Assembly: GCA_910584665.1 (NCBI GenBank) | Contig: CAJUBL010000067.1 | Span: 1-14,664 of the forward strand | Direction: 5' to 3' | DNA from: an uncultured Muribaculaceae bacterium | GTDB taxonomy: Bacteria > Bacteroidota > Bacteroidia > Bacteroidales > Muribaculaceae | DNA length: 14,664 bases | In this document: positions 6,938-14,664 of the stretch, piece by piece | Position numbering within the stretch: position 1 is the first letter of the stretch | How the letters are laid out: each line of letters opens with the position of its first letter | Program-made: the position numbers and the translations under genes | Notes under the pieces: model-generated | Told to the model about the DNA's origin: nothing | Seen by the model: only the letters and a program-made list of their open reading frames with translations | Database searches by the model: none

Positions 6938-7444
6938 ATGAAACCATTGGTAAGTATTATAATGGGCAGTACCAGTGATCTGCCCGTGATGACCAAGACC
7001 GCCGACTTTCTGGAGTCGATGGAGATACCATTCGAGATGCTTGCGCTATCGGCACACCGCACACCGCGTGAGGTCGAAGAGTTTGCTTCCAATGCCGCCG
7101 GACGTGGTGTCCGGGTTATAATTGCGGCGGCAGGAATGGCAGCCGCTCTCCCGGGTGTTATCGCAGCGCTCACTCCGTTACCTGTCATCGGTGTGCCCCT
7201 CAGCGCCACGCTCGAGGGAAAGGATGCCTTGCTGTCTATAGTGCAGATGCCTCCTGGTATTCCGGTGGCGACTGTCACCATAAACGGCGGACTTAATGCC
7301 GCTGTTCTGGCCATGCGTATGCTGGCGCTTACCGATGCCGGTATAGCTGCACGTCTCGACAGCTACCGCGCGTCACTGTGCGGGAAGATTGTGAAGGCCA
7401 ATGCAGATCTTTCTGCCATAAAGTATAATTATAAAACCAACTGA
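6938..7444 (+). CDS. purE: N5-carboxyaminoimidazole ribonucleotide mutase
   Basis: PurE converts N5-CAIR to CAIR in de novo purine synthesis. The substrate-binding GSTSD is at residues 10-14, and the catalytic histidine motif SAHRTP has H40. LPVIGVP and LLSIVQMPPGIPVATV follow, as in class I enzymes. The otherwise common AAHLPG motif reads AAALPG here, so that second His is replaced by Ala; I recall the same in Bacteroidetes PurE, so it is probably lineage-specific. The length (168 aa) is normal. No purK is in the window. The gene starts 62 bases after the exporter gene without a clear promoter, and ispG follows 3 bases after its stop, so purE and ispG are surely co-transcribed. Confidence 0.95.
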   Translation: MKPLVSIIMGSTSDLPVMTKTADFLESMEIPFEMLALSAHRTPREVEEFASNAAGRGVRVIIAAAGMAAALPGVIAALTPLPVIGVPLSATLEGKDALLSIVQMPPGIPVATVTINGGLNAAVLAMRMLALTDAGIAARLDSYRASLCGKIVKANADLSAIKYNYKTN

Positions 7445-7447
7445 CAG

Positions 7448-9019
7448 ATGCCGTCGCAGTATGCCTATCATCGCCGCATGTCATGGCCGGTGAGCGTCGG
7501 GAACGTGACTGTAGGAGGAGATGCGCCGGTTGTAATACAGTCGATGACATCGACCTCGACTATGGATACGGAAGGATCGGCCGCGCAGATAGAACGTATA
7601 GCCGGGGCCGGCGGACAGATCGTTAGACTGACGGCCCAGGGTGTGCGCGAGGCATCCAATCTTGCCGAGATACGTCGTCTCGTAAGGTCTCACGGCTGTG
7701 GGGTGCCCCTTGTGGCTGACATTCATTTTAATCCGAACGCGGCGTTCGAAGCGGCTCGCCATGTCGAGAAGGTGCGCATCAATCCGGGAAACTTTGTCGA
7801 TCCGGGGCGTGTGTTCAGGCATATAGATTATACCGACGGGGAGTATGCCGCCGAGCAGGAGCGTATAGCGCGCACGTTCGTTCCTTTCCTCGACCTGTGC
7901 CGGGAGAACGGCACTGCGGTACGTATCGGTGTCAACCATGGGTCGCTGAGTGACCGTATTATGAGCCGTTACGGCGATACTCCGGCAGGTATGGTCGAGA
8001 GTGCGATGGAATTCCTGCGTATAGCTGTCGCACATGACTTCAGAAATATCGTGATATCGATAAAGGCGTCGAATACGGTTATCATGGTTGAGACTGTTTT
8101 CCGCCTTGTGAAGGCCATGGACTCTGAAGATATGCATTTCCCGCTGCATCTCGGTGTGACTGAGGCCGGTGCCGGTGATGATGGCCGTATCAAGTCGGCC
8201 GTGGGAATAGGAACATTGCTGGCACATGGTATAGGTGATACTGTCAGGGTGTCACTCAGCGAGGATCCGGAGTGTGAGATTCCTGTGGCCCGTGATCTTG
8301 TGGACCATGTGTCTTCAGGAGGATATGTCTATGCGCCTGACCGTAGTGTCAGAGGGTGTCGTTTCTATACTGAAAAACCGGTTGTGGCGATGAATGCCGA
8401 CGGGAAGGAGGCTGCGGCCGGCTATTGCATAGTCAGCCCCGGTCCGGAAAGTGACAACCAGCTTGGTGATATCTATGCGACGATAGCCTCCGTCAGCCGT
8501 TCGGAGCGAAGAAGACCCTGTGTGGCACATTTCACATATGACGGTCTTACGCCTGACGAGGTGAGACTGCGCGCGGCAAGCGATGCCGGCACTCTGCTTC
8601 TCTGCGATATGGCCGATGGCATATGGATCGAGGCCGGTTCCATGTCGGCGGAGGAACTGGCGCAGCTCGAGCTGGACATACTGCAGGCGGCGCGTTGCCG
8701 TTTTACCAAGACGGAGTTCATTTCCTGTCCCGGATGTGGTCGTACACTTTTTGACCTGCAGTCGACGGTGAAGCGTGTAAAGGAGTCTGTGTCTCATCTC
8801 AGGGATCTCAGAATTGCCGTTATGGGCTGTGTCGTGAACGGTCCGGGCGAGATGGCCGATGCTGACTATGGATATGTGGGAGCGGCCGCCGGCAAGGTGA
8901 GTCTGTACCGTGGAAAGGTGTGTGTGGAGCGCAATATCCCGCAGGAGGAGGCTCTTGATCATCTTGTAAAACTTCTAAAGGACGACGGACGATGGCTCGA
9001 TCCCAAAACCAGGTTCTGA
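7448..9019 (+). CDS. ispG: 4-hydroxy-3-methylbut-2-enyl diphosphate synthase, shortened three-domain form
   Basis: IspG (GcpE) reduces methylerythritol cyclodiphosphate to HMBPP in the MEP isoprenoid pathway, using a [4Fe-4S] cluster and reduced ferredoxin or flavodoxin. The N-terminal TIM barrel is clear (VGNVTVGGDAPVVIQSMTS, ADIHFNP, VRINPGNF, GVNHGSLS). The C-terminal Fe-S domain has cluster ligands C427 and C430 (CPGCGRTLFDLQ) and C461 (MGCVVNGPGE), with the catalytic Glu at 468. Between them, about residues 280-395 form the extra domain seen in Bacteroidetes, Chlamydia and plants. At 523 aa the protein is longer than the two-domain E. coli form (~370) but shorter than the usual Bacteroidetes form (~600); the missing residues fall in the middle domain. 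The ATG 3 bases after purE is the natural start. The 3' end overlaps the next gene by 28 bases. Confidence 0.95.
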   Translation: MPSQYAYHRRMSWPVSVGNVTVGGDAPVVIQSMTSTSTMDTEGSAAQIERIAGAGGQIVRLTAQGVREASNLAEIRRLVRSHGCGVPLVADIHFNPNAAFEAARHVEKVRINPGNFVDPGRVFRHIDYTDGEYAAEQERIARTFVPFLDLCRENGTAVRIGVNHGSLSDRIMSRYGDTPAGMVESAMEFLRIAVAHDFRNIVISIKASNTVIMVETVFRLVKAMDSEDMHFPLHLGVTEAGAGDDGRIKSAVGIGTLLAHGIGDTVRVSLSEDPECEIPVARDLVDHVSSGGYVYAPDRSVRGCRFYTEKPVVAMNADGKEAAAGYCIVSPGPESDNQLGDIYATIASVSRSERRRPCVAHFTYDGLTPDEVRLRAASDAGTLLLCDMADGIWIEAGSMSAEELAQLELDILQAARCRFTKTEFISCPGCGRTLFDLQSTVKRVKESVSHLRDLRIAVMGCVVNGPGEMADADYGYVGAAAGKVSLYRGKVCVERNIPQEEALDHLVKLLKDDGRWLDPKTRF

Positions 9020-10224
9020 CTGAAAGACTCGCGTCGGGACTTCCTGTTGCCTACAGGTGGGTCCCGGGGAGTGTCGAGTGTTGCGGCGTGGCCATAATGG
9101 CCGGTAGCCGTGATGAGGCATTGTCCGAGTGGGGCCTCGCCCACTTTGTGGAGCATACGATATTCAAGGGAACCGGCAAGCGTAAATCATACCATGTCAT
9201 AAACCGTATGGAGACTGTGGGTGGTGAGCTTAATGCATATACCACCAAGGAGGAAACTTTCGTGTATGCTACTGCTCCGGCCTATAATACAGCCAGAGCG
9301 GTAGAACTTATAGCCGATCTTGTGATCAATTCCACATTCCCTGCAGCAGAACTCGACAAGGAGCGGGAGGTCGTGGCCGATGAGATAAGCAGTTATCTCG
9401 ATGCTCCGGATGCCGCTGTCTGTGATGACTACGAGGATCTTATTTTCAAAGACTCACAGTTAGGACATAACATACTCGGAACACGCCGCTCGGTGGCTCG
9501 TCTCACCGGTGAGGACTGCCGTAGATGGGTATCCCGTCACTATCACGCTGGTCGCATGGCATTCTTTTATACCGGTCCCGTCTCTTTTTACCGTGTAATG
9601 GCGCTTGCCCACCGTTATCTTGAGTCTATACCGGCCGGCGACAGCGGGTCAGACCGTATCGCCCCCCGACCGGTAGAAGCATTTGATCTGTCAAAGTCGA
9701 TACATAGCCATCAGGCCCATACGGTTATGGGCAACCGGCTTGACAATCTGTCCATACGTGAATATGATCCGTTGGGACTCATGAATAATATCCTTGGAGG
9801 TCCGGGTATGAATTCCCGCCTTAATGTATCGCTCAGAGAACGTCGCGGTCTGGTATATACTGTTGATTCGTCAGTTTCAAGATATTCCGATTGTGTTTTG
9901 TGGACGGTGTACTTCGGGTGTGATGACGAGCATACCGAACTATGCAGGCATCTTGTCAGTGAGGCTGTTGAGCAGATGGCGGCCGAACCGATGAGTGACA
10001 GATCCCTTGCCATGGCCAAGCGTCAGTTTTTAGGACAACTGACACTGTCGCGTGCCGGTGTCGAGAATTCGGCCCTGGCACTCGGACGATGCACTCTGCG
10101 AGGAGAACCGTTCCGGTCACCCGATGTTCTTGCCGCCGATATACGGTCAGTAAGCGCCGCCGACCTGAGAAATATCGCGTCCCGACTCATTACCACCCCG
10201 CTTTCATCACTTACATTCCGATAA
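8992..10224 (+). CDS. M16 family zinc metallopeptidase
   Basis: This is a pitrilysin/processing-peptidase-like protein of 410 aa, the usual length for a single-chain M16B peptidase made of two M16 domains. The inverted zinc motif HFVEH is at residues 51-55 (H51, E54 catalytic, H55), and the third ligand is most likely E131 in EREVVADEI, 76 residues further on. The C-terminal domain has the substrate-contacting RERRGLVYTVDS and GGPGMNSRL region. No signal peptide is seen, so it is likely cytoplasmic. I chose the ATG at 8992, inside the end of ispG: the next in-frame ATG (about 9098) would delete the first beta-strand, and the residues after 8992 (LTERLASGLPVAYRW) align with the family's NGLRI start. 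The 28-base overlap implies translational coupling with ispG. No clear terminator follows. Confidence 0.92.
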   Translation: MARSQNQVLTERLASGLPVAYRWVPGSVECCGVAIMAGSRDEALSEWGLAHFVEHTIFKGTGKRKSYHVINRMETVGGELNAYTTKEETFVYATAPAYNTARAVELIADLVINSTFPAAELDKEREVVADEISSYLDAPDAAVCDDYEDLIFKDSQLGHNILGTRRSVARLTGEDCRRWVSRHYHAGRMAFFYTGPVSFYRVMALAHRYLESIPAGDSGSDRIAPRPVEAFDLSKSIHSHQAHTVMGNRLDNLSIREYDPLGLMNNILGGPGMNSRLNVSLRERRGLVYTVDSSVSRYSDCVLWTVYFGCDDEHTELCRHLVSEAVEQMAAEPMSDRSLAMAKRQFLGQLTLSRAGVENSALALGRCTLRGEPFRSPDVLAADIRSVSAADLRNIASRLITTPLSSLTFR

Positions 10225-10294
10225 CAGTAACATAATAAAATTTTCAATTTTTTCTGAAAAATTTAACTTTTATATATAAAATTCAGTGAAAAAA
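10225..10294. other. A+T-rich spacer between the peptidase and RHS genes
   Basis: This stretch is almost only A and T, with runs such as TTTTTTC, GAAAAATTT and TATATATAAAA. A weak A/T hairpin (AATTTTT with AAAAATT near 10247-10262) may serve as a poor terminator for the peptidase gene. A second candidate promoter (TTTT at 10241-10244, 19 bases, TAACTTTT at 10264-10271) could also drive the next gene. No gene is visible. Confidence 0.4.
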
Positions 10295-10326
10295 TTTGGA
10301 AAGGGCGAGAAAGTGTTGTAAATTGC
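10295..10326 (+). promoter_or_regulatory. Candidate promoter of the RHS gene
   Basis: TTTG at 10295-10298 is an exact -33 element, and 20 bases later TAAATTGC (10319-10326) fits the -7 consensus TAnnTTTG except in its last two bases. Transcription would start near 10330, giving a leader of under 40 bases. An alternative promoter lies just upstream at 10241-10271. Confidence 0.45.
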
Positions 10327-10364
10327 GGGAGAAATCCAAATAATTGTCACACTGATCTCTCCCG
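10326..10364 (+). promoter_or_regulatory. Inverted repeat next to the RHS start codon
   Basis: CGGGAGA (10326-10332) and TCTCCCG (10358-10364) are perfect 7-bp arms separated by 25 bases. The right arm ends 3 bases before the ATG at 10368. In RNA made from the upstream promoter it could mask the start; as DNA it could be a repressor site overlapping the likely transcription start. Which, if either, is true cannot be told. Confidence 0.35.
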
Positions 10365-10367
10365 GCC

Positions 10368-13300
10368 ATGAAACTCCTCCCGTTGCCTCTCCGATTTGCG
10401 GTACTTCCGGTGGCGGTATGTTGTGCGTCTGTCATTAAGGCGCAGGAGAACAGCAATAATTGGGCGGCACCTCCGGTAGGCGGTGAGTGTATCATCGAAC
10501 CGTCGCCTGAGGTCGCGGCGATGAGACGGTACAGCGACTTTCCCGTGAGCTATGCTTCGGGTACTGCCGACATCCGGATACCTCTGGCTGAATTGCCCGG
10601 CTGTCCGGCCGGAGTGTCTCTGGCTCTGGATTACCGTACCGGCGGAATAAAAAAACGGGACATGCAGTCGGCGGTCGGTCTCGGATGGACGCTGACCGGT
10701 CTGGGGTCGGTCTCCCGTCAGGTGAACGGGTTCCCCGACGAATGGCGGGGCGGGACCAATCAGCAGGTCACATTCGACGTCAGGGACATACCCTATGACA
10801 TCGACTATCTCAGGTCCGTCATCGAATGCCGTACCGAGACCGAATATGACATGTACAGCTACAGCATACCGGGCTATTCGGGTTCGTTCATGATAGTAAA
10901 CGGATCGATCGTGCAGCTTCCGCAGAATGATGTTGTGATCGAACGTAAGGCCGACAGCCGCAACAGCCTGGCCACCGAGTCGTTTTCAATCACAACTCCC
11001 GACGGATTGATATACCGGATGACTGAACAGGAACATACGTCATATCAGTATATTCCGCATCCGGATACGGCTGAATATTATGACCGCAGCTACGAGGGAG
11101 CTGTCACGGCCTGGCATGTCACGAGCATAAGCCATCCCGAGATTCCTGATGCGGTCAGTATTTCGTATTATCTGATGCAGGGATGGCGGGCGGACCACAA
11201 CACCGGCCTTACATGTTTCAGCTACAGCTACAATTACAGCACCCCTGCGACACCTGAATATGACACCAGGTCAGTCTCCTTTTCACAGGACGGGAGCACC
11301 AGCCGCACCATATACCACGACCAGCGGATACCTTATGAGATAACGGCACCGTCAGGACGAATCATTTTTGACATCAGCATGTGCGGTGATCAGAAACTTC
11401 ATGACAGACCTTCAGACTGCATCAGGAGGATCAGAGTCCTGGACAACAGTTTCAGCGAGATCCGCAGGGTAGACTTTGATAACGCCGGAATGTTTTCGGA
11501 CAACCGGCGGCGTCTGGACGGTCTGACAATAAGCAGTGACAATATAATAACCGGCAGTTACAGGTTTTCTTACTGTGAAGAGGCGCCCTACGACGGGTAT
11601 GACCTGTTCGGATATCCCAATGGCCGGAACAGACTGAACGCAGAAAGCATGAGTGTGCTGAGCACAGACTTAAACCGTATGCCTGACCGTGAGGGAAACC
11701 GTTACTGCATCGCGAGCCACTCGCTCTGTGCCGTCACAGACATTGCCGGGGTGACGACTTCTCTGGAATATGAACCGTCATCCATATATGTCCCGGGCGG
11801 AGTGCTGAAGGGTGAAATGATCATAGGAAACCGTGTGAAAAACATCACCGTAACCGACGCGGTAACCGGACGCCGCCGCACGAGGTCATACCGGTATGAG
11901 AATCCACGCAGCAGTATAGAACCGGGATCTTTTCTTGAAAAAGATTTCAGAATACTGTCGGGAACGCATTTCGGCAACATGTCCAGTCAGACATACTGCT
12001 ATTCACTCAGCTGTGTGCTGTCGGCATCGGCCAGACTGCGCGGAGCGCCACTGGAGAATGCCCGCATCTATTACGGAAAAGTGACGGAGACTTTATCGGG
12101 AACTGACGTTGACAATCCTGTGCAGACAGTCTATGAATATGATCTGAGCCATATGACATGTCCTGTTGTCACGAGTGAATGGCACGGATTTCACGGAAAC
12201 ACATACCTGAGCCATCATCCCGAAGACGGGAAGAATCTCGGAAATCTTGTCGGGAAGACATATTCAGACTCAGAAAAACGTCTCATTGAACTGAATCCCA
12301 CCAGGGGTTATTCTCAGGAGCAGAAAGGTGTGTCTCCGCTGCTTACGGCCAAAACGGTATATGAACGGATTAATTCCACATATCAGCCACGTGTCATAGA
12401 ACGTTTTTCATACTCGGCTGCAGAGGATGAACAGTACCGCACCGGCATATACGCCGAAAGCGTTGTATTCCGTTTTGTCGGAAGCAGTATGATGCAGACC
12501 TGTCAGAGCCAGCTGAACGTTACCGATATGAATGACGTACACTACTTCGTCACGTACTTAAGATCAAAGAGGCTGGTAATGAATTCGCATACAGTCACTG
12601 ACATATATCCTGACGGGAACAGACGCACAAAAACCACATCATACATAATTAAATCGAAAGGCTCCGGAACAGAACAGCTTCCGGGTTTTTATTCAGACAG
12701 TCTGCTGACCGTCTCAGGCATGCAGTTACGTCCGCCGGGATCGGTCACAACATGCGGAGACGAATCAGTAGCAATATATAACGCCCTGACAAGACATGCG
12801 GTAACATCGTCAGTGCTCAGAAACGCATCAGCGCATGGCATAAAGAATCTCCCTCTGGCCGAAAAAAAGGTATTCTCGACATCTCAGGGCCGCGATTCGG
12901 TGATAACGCGTTACCGTTATTCCATATTTGAGGGCGGAGGAGGCCATAGCCTTACTCTGCCGCATCGTGTCACGGTGGAGACTGCCGAAAGACAGGACGA
13001 ACTCAGAGCAATTATCTCTGAGCAGAGATATCACAGTTACGACATACAGGGCAACATCACGTCGATGACCGACCGCGTGGGGCGCAGGATCAGCGCCCGG
13101 TGGGAACCGGGGTACAGCCTGCTGTCGGAACTGAGCCTGCCCGATGCGGGCCTGACGACCCGTTATACCCACCGTCCGTTAGTCGGATGTACGTCAATAA
13201 CCACCCCGTCGGGTCAGGTGCGCCGGTTCGGCTACACCGCCGGCAGGCTGTCGGAGGAGCGGAATACCGCCGGAGACCTTGTGGCATCATATACATATCA

Positions 13301-14664
13301 GTTTTACGGAGACAGTGTGCCGCAGACCGGTGACCGCAGGGCCAACCGTATCACAGCCACCGTGCATGACACTTCGGGCCAGGCATCCGATGTTACATAT
13401 TACGACGGATTCGGACAGCCGGTGCAGACAGTCGGACATGTCGCCGGAGGTGGTCTCGCGAGATCAGCTGTCACCTACGATGCCCTTGACCGGCCGGTGA
13501 GACGGTATCTGCCTGTTCCGGCCGGTGGTGACGGCTATGCAGATGATTTTCCGGAGACAGCGGCCGGATACTATGGCGACAGCCGTCCGTTCTCACAGCT
13601 GACCTACAGGACGACGGCCGATGACCGGCCTGTGCAGGTGCTCAGGGAGGGGGAGGCGATGCGGGAGCATCCCGAACGGTATGAATACCTGTGCAACAGT
13701 GAGACGGACGGCATGCTCCGGTGCCGGCGCTACCGGCTGGCCGACAGGCGTGACAGCGAGAGTGTGACCCTCGACGGATACTATCCGGCCGGAGCCCTCG
13801 ACGTCACGCGTACGACCGGTCCCGACAGCTGTACCCTGCTGACGTTCACCGACTGGCGCGGATTCGTGATACTCGAGCGGCGTGTTGTCTCCGACCATAC
13901 CTTTGCCGACACCTACCGGCTGTATGACGTTCTCGGTAATGTCCGTGTCATCATACAGCCAGAGGGTGCGGCCCTGATGACCCGGGAGGGGAAGACCTGG
14001 ACACAGAGTGACACAGAGATGGAACGGTACGCCTTTGTCTGCCGTTATGACCGACGCGGCAACCTTGTCTACTCCAGAGTGCCGGGAGCCGGGGCTGTGG
14101 AGATGCGCTATGACCCGCTGAACCGGCCGGCGTTCCGGCAGACCGCCGCTATGCGCGGGCGGGGAGAGACGGAGTTCACGCTTTACGATCCCATAGGACG
14201 TGCTGCCGTCACCGGCATATCATACGGAGAGATGCCGGCGGCGGACAGTGTGCCCGTGATGACAGCGTCTTACAGCGGCACGGACGGCGGGATAGGCGGC
14301 ACGGGATATCCGGCTCCCGAAGGGCTCGTCCTGCAGGATGCCGCGGTTACCTCCGCCAGCTACTACGACTCGTACGGCTGCATGTCCATGGACGGGTTCC
14401 GGACTCTGCCTGCCGACACACTGAATCTTGATGCCACCAGTGCATGCGGTCGCCTTGCTGCGGCAAGGACAGCATATTACAGCTGTCGGGGCAGTGGCGG
14501 TGTTGCAGTATCAGACGCCATCCGGTCGATATATTCGGTCTACGGTTATGATACAGAGGGTAACTGCACGGCCGAGGTCTCCTCAACAATGCTGCCGGGG
14601 ATATTCCACACCGTGTCACGCGGATACTCCCGTCTGGGATACGAGACCTCAGGACGGGAGTATG
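10368..14664 (+). CDS. Secreted Bacteroidetes-type RHS/YD-repeat protein (3' end beyond window)
   Basis: The frame from ATG 10368 is open to the window's end (1432 codons, no stop). Residues 1-25 look like a Sec signal peptide (basic start, hydrophobic core, cleavage likely after IKA). The next part matches the N-terminus of Bacteroidetes RHS proteins: PVSYASGTADIRIPL (59-73), GLGWTLTGLGSVSRQVNGFPDE (104-125), then a long beta-rich region with TTPDGLIYRM and YYGKVTETLSG. THRPLVGCTSI (934-944) is the counterpart of the PLVGMTSMTDP element. From about residue 1010 a DUF6443-like region begins (YYDGFGQPVQTV, YDALDRPVRRYLP near 1037). YD-like repeats follow: Y1186 (YDVLGNV), Y1227 (YDRRGNLV), Y1248 (YDPLNRP), Y1273 (YDPIGRA). 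RHS repeats build a hollow beta-cocoon shell that often encloses a C-terminal toxin; that tip, and any immunity gene, lie outside the window. Base composition varies greatly within the gene, suggesting a mosaic. Function is inferred by family only. Confidence 0.88.
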   Translation, partial: MKLLPLPLRFAVLPVAVCCASVIKAQENSNNWAAPPVGGECIIEPSPEVAAMRRYSDFPVSYASGTADIRIPLAELPGCPAGVSLALDYRTGGIKKRDMQSAVGLGWTLTGLGSVSRQVNGFPDEWRGGTNQQVTFDVRDIPYDIDYLRSVIECRTETEYDMYSYSIPGYSGSFMIVNGSIVQLPQNDVVIERKADSRNSLATESFSITTPDGLIYRMTEQEHTSYQYIPHPDTAEYYDRSYEGAVTAWHVTSISHPEIPDAVSISYYLMQGWRADHNTGLTCFSYSYNYSTPATPEYDTRSVSFSQDGSTSRTIYHDQRIPYEITAPSGRIIFDISMCGDQKLHDRPSDCIRRIRVLDNSFSEIRRVDFDNAGMFSDNRRRLDGLTISSDNIITGSYRFSYCEEAPYDGYDLFGYPNGRNRLNAESMSVLSTDLNRMPDREGNRYCIASHSLCAVTDIAGVTTSLEYEPSSIYVPGGVLKGEMIIGNRVKNITVTDAVTGRRRTRSYRYENPRSSIEPGSFLEKDFRILSGTHFGNMSSQTYCYSLSCVLSASARLRGAPLENARIYYGKVTETLSGTDVDNPVQTVYEYDLSHMTCPVVTSEWHGFHGNTYLSHHPEDGKNLGNLVGKTYSDSEKRLIELNPTRGYSQEQKGVSPLLTAKTVYERINSTYQPRVIERFSYSAAEDEQYRTGIYAESVVFRFVGSSMMQTCQSQLNVTDMNDVHYFVTYLRSKRLVMNSHTVTDIYPDGNRRTKTTSYIIKSKGSGTEQLPGFYSDSLLTVSGMQLRPPGSVTTCGDESVAIYNALTRHAVTSSVLRNASAHGIKNLPLAEKKVFSTSQGRDSVITRYRYSIFEGGGGHSLTLPHRVTVETAERQDELRAIISEQRYHSYDIQGNITSMTDRVGRRISARWEPGYSLLSELSLPDAGLTTRYTHRPLVGCTSITTPSGQVRRFGYTAGRLSEERNTAGDLVASYTYQFYGDSVPQTGDRRANRITATVHDTSGQASDVTYYDGFGQPVQTVGHVAGGGLARSAVTYDALDRPVRRYLPVPAGGDGYADDFPETAAGYYGDSRPFSQLTYRTTADDRPVQVLREGEAMREHPERYEYLCNSETDGMLRCRRYRLADRRDSESVTLDGYYPAGALDVTRTTGPDSCTLLTFTDWRGFVILERRVVSDHTFADTYRLYDVLGNVRVIIQPEGAALMTREGKTWTQSDTEMERYAFVCRYDRRGNLVYSRVPGAGAVEMRYDPLNRPAFRQTAAMRGRGETEFTLYDPIGRAAVTGISYGEMPAADSVPVMTASYSGTDGGIGGTGYPAPEGLVLQDAAVTSASYYDSYGCMSMDGFRTLPADTLNLDATSACGRLAAARTAYYSCRGSGGVAVSDAIRSIYSVYGYDTEGNCTAEVSSTMLPGIFHTVSRGYSRLGYETSGREY

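Noticed and set aside
7481..8227. Open frame on the - strand opposite ispG (248 codons)
   Set aside because: IspG motifs on the + strand are unambiguous; the antisense translation resembles no family.
10368..10430. Lipoprotein signal for the RHS protein (Cys at residues 18-19)
   Set aside because: The residue before each Cys is Val or Cys, not the small residue required by a lipobox. Cleavage after IKA is the better reading.
13593..13898. Small open frames on both strands within the high-G+C part of the RHS gene (13090-14619)
   Set aside because: Stop codons are rare by chance in high-G+C sequence. The RHS frame is continuous here and carries YD-like repeats.
1..14664. CRISPR array, insertion sequence, transposase or phage genes
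   Set aside because: No spaced direct repeats, terminal inverted repeats, transposase or integrase motifs were seen in the parts I read.

Overview
The window looks like chromosome of a Bacteroidales bacterium, most likely Muribaculaceae or a close relative (inference). Three things support this. A near-perfect Bacteroidetes promoter (TTTG, 20 bases, TAACTTTG) precedes the tRNA. Genes lack purine-rich Shine-Dalgarno sequences and often start after A/T-rich leaders. The IspG, PurE and RHS proteins have forms I know from Bacteroidetes. Every supported gene is on the + strand.

Region 1 (1-2056) holds the 3' end of rpsO with its terminator, then a single gene for a secreted glycerophosphodiester phosphodiesterase with an unusual C-terminal domain. 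A CAU-anticodon tRNA follows, with its own promoter and terminator. Region 2 (2057-5005) has a hairpin-containing spacer, a promoter, and the four genes of a 2-oxoacid:ferredoxin oxidoreductase in the order delta (ferredoxin), alpha, beta, gamma. This enzyme oxidises a 2-oxoacid to an acyl-CoA and passes electrons to ferredoxin. Region 3 (5046-10224) is a run of housekeeping genes: an MsbA-like ABC exporter, purE (purine synthesis), ispG (isoprenoid synthesis, itself a reductant-dependent Fe-S enzyme) and an M16 zinc peptidase that overlaps ispG by 28 bases. With gaps of 40 bases or less up to the exporter, 62 before purE and 3 or an overlap after it, regions 2 and 3 could form one or two operons.

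Region 4 (10225-14664) is different. An A+T-rich spacer with a candidate promoter and a hairpin next to the start codon leads into a very large secreted RHS/YD-repeat protein. It stays open for 1432 codons and runs off the window. Base composition shifts strongly inside this one gene (about 38-42% G+C in the middle against 60-72% near its 3' part), which suggests a mosaic. Its C-terminal end, where RHS proteins carry their variable effector, is not in the window.

Most of the window is ordinary core genome. The accessory and least explained part is the RHS gene. The other points of interest are the degenerate nuclease-like domain fused to the phosphodiesterase, the shortened central domain of IspG, and several unexplained palindromes or hairpins in spacers.
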